The notes beneath the pieces are model-generated. The model was given only the letters and a program-made list of their open reading frames with translations. It was not told the DNA's origin and ran no database searches. A DNA stretch of 6,152 nucleotides from Pseudomonadota bacterium. Lineage in GTDB: Bacteria; Desulfobacterota; Desulfobacteria; Desulfobacterales; C00003060. The stretch's first letter is position 1, and every line of letters starts with the position of its first letter. Where the stretch lies: positions 1-6,152 of the forward strand of contig JADFWI010000062.1 of NCBI GenBank assembly GCA_015222985.1, read 5' to 3'. Below, piece by piece: positions 6,141 through 6,152 of this stretch. A program made the position numbers and the translations under genes.

Positions 6141-6152
6141 TTTTACAGCAAT

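Overview
All genes in this window read on the minus strand. In transcription order, from high to low coordinates, they are: a response regulator (5241-6140); a 264-bp AT-rich gap; a very large membrane-bound sensor histidine kinase (1545-4976); a secreted Ntn-type amide hydrolase of the choloylglycine hydrolase family (422-1531); and the first 110 codons of a secreted metal-dependent amidohydrolase, which runs off the low-coordinate edge (1-331). The plus strand holds no gene I can support.

The protein types suggest a Gram-negative, environmental, anaerobe-like bacterium of the former Deltaproteobacteria (Desulfobacterota, Geobacter or Desulfuromonas relatives). The main clue is the C-terminal module of the response regulator: a 'pre-LuxR' helical segment followed by a LuxR-type helix-turn-helix ending in NLRSYLLS. 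From memory, this form is common in those groups. The coding regions have moderate GC and the large intergenic gap is AT-rich. This assignment is inference, and no rRNA or marker gene is present.

The locus looks like a two-component system linked to its own extracytoplasmic enzymes. The kinase carries three stacked periplasmic-binding-protein-like domains (one NMT1/THI5-like, two SBP_bac_3-like), then a transmembrane helix, a coiled coil, and a HisKA/HATPase core. The hydrolase starts only 13 bp after the kinase stop codon, and its ribosome binding site lies directly beside that stop, so the two are almost certainly cotranscribed. The amidohydrolase follows after 90 bp with its own strong ribosome binding site and no visible terminator, so it probably belongs to the same transcript. 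The response regulator lies upstream in the same direction and is the obvious phosphotransfer partner. A plausible reading is that the kinase senses a small amide, amine or amino-acid-like compound in the periplasm, and that the response regulator controls production of two exported C-N bond hydrolases. The ligand and the regulatory targets cannot be read from the sequence.

Points worth a second look are: the triple-sensor architecture; loss of the usual carboxylate-binding arginine in both SBP_bac_3-like domains; a seven-base G/C homopolymer between two identical 7-mers inside a possible kinase promoter; a perfect 7-1-7 palindrome upstream of it; and HK-like signalling-helix sequence shared by the kinase and the response-regulator linker.
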